Positions 6,986 to 8,372 of a stretch of 8,372 nt of DNA are shown here, in pieces (position 1 is the first letter of the stretch; every line of letters begins with the position of its first letter). The notes under the pieces were generated by a model. It did not search any database, was not told the DNA's origin, and saw only the letters and a program-made list of their open reading frames with translations. The stretch lies in NCBI GenBank assembly GCA_034669525.1, contig JAXDNH010000016.1:1-8372 (forward strand), in the 5' to 3' direction. The translations under genes were made by a program, and so were the position numbers. Source of the stretch: JAFASC01 sp034669525 (GTDB lineage Bacteria; Pseudomonadota; Alphaproteobacteria; Rhizobiales; Beijerinckiaceae).

Positions 6986-7648
6986 TTGGTCCGTTTCGAA
7001 AATGTCGGGCTGCGCTACGGGATGGGCGACGAGATCCTCCACGATCTCAGTTTCTCGATCGAGCCGCAGAGCTTCCAGTTCCTGACCGGGCCCTCCGGCG
7101 CGGGCAAGACGACGTTACTCAAGCTGATCCTCCTCTCGCTGAGGCCGACGCGCGGATTGATCAGCCTGTTCGATCAGGACGCGACGACGCTCCAAAAGGA
7201 CGAAATCACCAGCCTGAGGCGCCGTATTGGCGTCGTGTTCCAGGAATTTCGGCTGCTCGATCATCTGACGACCTACGAGAATGTGGCCCTCCCCTTACGC
7301 GTGCTCGGGCGCGAAGACTCCTCCTATCGCGGCGAAGTCGTCGAGCTTCTGCGCTGGGTGGGCCTCGGCGATCGCATGCATGTCCTGCCGCCGATATTGT
7401 CCGGCGGCGAAAAGCAGCGCGCGGCAATTGCGCGGGCGCTGATCGCGCGGCCGGAACTGCTGCTCGCCGACGAGCCGACCGGCAATGTCGATCCGACGCT
7501 GGCGCGCCGGCTCCTGCGGCTCTTCGTCGAATTGAACAAGTCCGGCACGTCGATCGTCATCGCGACCCACGATCTCGCGCTGATGGATCAGTTCGAGGAC
7601 GCGCGCCGGCTTGTTCTCGGCGACGGCCGGCTGCACATCTTCGATTGA
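6986..7648 (+). CDS. ftsE: Cell division ATP-binding protein FtsE
   Basis: This is a 220-aa ABC-type ATPase of full family length. It binds the inner face of the membrane with FtsX, and its ATP cycle drives FtsX to activate peptidoglycan hydrolysis at the division site. All motifs are present: Walker A GPSGAGKTT (35-43), Q-loop Gln86 within VFQEFRLLDHLTTYENV, signature LSGGEKQR (138-145), Walker B LLLADEPTGNVD (158-169) and switch His195 in ATHD. FtsE-typical wording such as RFENVGLRYG at the start and QEFRLLDHLT separates it from the close relative LolD. The start is TTG with a strong ribosome site. It is the first gene of a probable ftsEX operon, with ftsX beginning 27 bp after the stop and in the same frame. 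The divergent upstream region holds a CtrA-like site. Confidence 0.96.
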   Translation: MVRFENVGLRYGMGDEILHDLSFSIEPQSFQFLTGPSGAGKTTLLKLILLSLRPTRGLISLFDQDATTLQKDEITSLRRRIGVVFQEFRLLDHLTTYENVALPLRVLGREDSSYRGEVVELLRWVGLGDRMHVLPPILSGGEKQRAAIARALIARPELLLADEPTGNVDPTLARRLLRLFVELNKSGTSIVIATHDLALMDQFEDARRLVLGDGRLHIFD

Positions 7649-7650
7649 GG
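7647..7650 (+). promoter_or_regulatory. Ribosome binding site overlapping the ftsE stop
   Basis: GAGG overlaps the TGA stop of ftsE and lies 5 nt before ATG 7656, the start of a seven-codon frame, rather than at a useful distance from the ftsX ATG at 7676. Confidence 0.4.
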
Positions 7651-7655
7651 CGCGC

Positions 7656-7679
7656 ATGACCACGCGGGCGCCAAGATGA
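7656..7679 (+). other. Seven-codon minicistron overlapping the ftsX start (possible coupling element)
   Basis: ATG 7656 opens a frame encoding MTTRAPR, ending in TGA 7677-7679. That stop overlaps the ftsX ATG at 7676-7678 as ATGA. The minicistron has a plausible ribosome site, while the ftsX ATG has none visible. Ribosomes finishing here could restart on ftsX. Translation of the minicistron is inferred, not shown. Confidence 0.35.
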
Positions 7680-8372
7680 CCGTTCTCATGTCGCACGCGG
7701 CACGAAGAAATCGCCAGTCGAATTCGCGCGAAGCCGATCCGAACGAGATCGGCTCCGAGGCCGCGCCGCTCCGCCGCGAAATGCCGCTTGTGCCGGCTGC
7801 CTCGATCGCCGGGCGCGCGCTCATCACCGTCATCGCGATCATGACGTTCCTTGCTTCGCTTGCGGCGGGCGGCGCGATCCTCATCACCGCGGCGTCGCGC
7901 GGCTGGCAAAGCACCGTCGCACAGGAAGCGACGATCCAGGTGCGTCCGGTCGCCGGCCACAACCTCGATGCCGAGACGCGGAAGGCCGCCGAGGTCGCGG
8001 CGCAAACGCCCGGTGTTGCCGATGTGCGCACCTTCTCCGCGGCGGAATCGGCGCGGCTGCTCGAACCATGGCTCGGCGGCGGGCTCGATCTCGGCGAGCT
8101 GCCGGTGCCGCGCATGATTGTCGTGAAGAAGACGGGGTCGGCATTCGACCCGGACACGCTTCGCGCCAACCTCGCCAAAGCCGTGCCCGCCGCGATTTTC
8201 GACGATCACAGCCAGTGGCTATCGCGTCTCAACGTCATGACCCGAACGGTCGTCGGTGCCGCGATTGTCCTCTTCGCTCTGGTCATGACGACGATGCTTC
8301 TCGCCGTCGCCTTCGCGACGCGCGGCGCGATGGCGGGCAACCGCGAGATCATCGACGTGCTGCACTTCGTCG
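7676..8372 (+). CDS. ftsX: Cell division protein FtsX (ABC transporter permease-like), 3' end cut by window edge
   Basis: 232 codons are visible and the frame is open to the right edge; the family is usually around 300 aa, so the last part is missing. FtsX is the membrane partner of FtsE and passes the ATPase signal to periplasmic activators of peptidoglycan hydrolases. A charged cytoplasmic tail (1-43) precedes membrane helix 1 (about 46-72). A periplasmic domain (about 75-188) follows, with family-like features TPGVADVRTFS at 111-121 and LGELPVPRMIVV at 139-150. Helix 2 is at about 190-214. The cytoplasmic NREIIDVLHFV at 222-232 is a strong match to the FtsX coupling region. ATG 7676 is taken as the start because it overlaps the minicistron stop; Met5 (7688) is an alternative. 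The location directly after ftsE confirms the identity. Confidence 0.93.
   Translation, partial: MTVLMSHAARRNRQSNSREADPNEIGSEAAPLRREMPLVPAASIAGRALITVIAIMTFLASLAAGGAILITAASRGWQSTVAQEATIQVRPVAGHNLDAETRKAAEVAAQTPGVADVRTFSAAESARLLEPWLGGGLDLGELPVPRMIVVKKTGSAFDPDTLRANLAKAVPAAIFDDHSQWLSRLNVMTRTVVGAAIVLFALVMTTMLLAVAFATRGAMAGNREIIDVLHFV

Noticed and set aside
6793..7659. Open frame of 288 codons overlapping ftsE on the plus strand
   Set aside because: ftsE in another frame has every ABC ATPase motif. This frame has none and is extremely arginine-rich.
7295..8209. Open frame of 304 codons on the minus strand
   Set aside because: It is antisense to ftsE and ftsX and has no recognisable features.

Overview
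The window looks like ordinary chromosomal DNA of a high-GC alphaproteobacterium, most likely of the Hyphomicrobiales (Rhizobiales). This is inferred from the GC-rich codon use, the style of the FtsE and FtsX sequences, and a small membrane protein divergent from ftsE. There are no mobile elements, tRNA or rRNA genes, CRISPR arrays or long repeats. The exact genus cannot be named from the sequence.

Layout. (1) Positions 1-4875, minus strand: one very large open frame for a bacterial alpha-2-macroglobulin. It has a signal peptide, a TPR-like helical N-terminus, macroglobulin domains and an intact CxEQ thioester motif. It runs off the left edge, so its C-terminus is missing. (2) 4876-5100: a divergent intergenic region. 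(3) 5101-6198, plus strand: a polytopic membrane protein of the MprF N-terminal/YbhN flippase-like family (UPF0104, LPG synthase TM region) with no aminoacyl-transferase domain. (4) 6214-6849, minus strand: a small protein with one membrane helix and a C-terminal domain resembling DUF3426, converging on the flippase-like gene. The two stop codons lie in opposite arms of one inverted repeat. (5) 6850-6985: a divergent control region with a CtrA-box-like sequence. (6) 6986-7648, plus strand: ftsE. (7) 7676 to the right edge, plus strand: the 5' part of ftsX. It follows a seven-codon minicistron whose stop overlaps the ftsX start codon.

Functional picture. All five genes concern the cell envelope. 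FtsE and FtsX form an ABC-type complex that couples cytokinesis to peptidoglycan hydrolysis. The alpha-2-macroglobulin should trap proteases in the periplasm. The flippase-like protein probably acts on membrane lipids. Nothing here is a clearly new system. The points most worth a second look are the minicistron between ftsE and ftsX, the CtrA-like site, the DUF3426-like protein without a zinc ribbon, and the divergent pairing of a protease trap with an MprF-type flippase domain.
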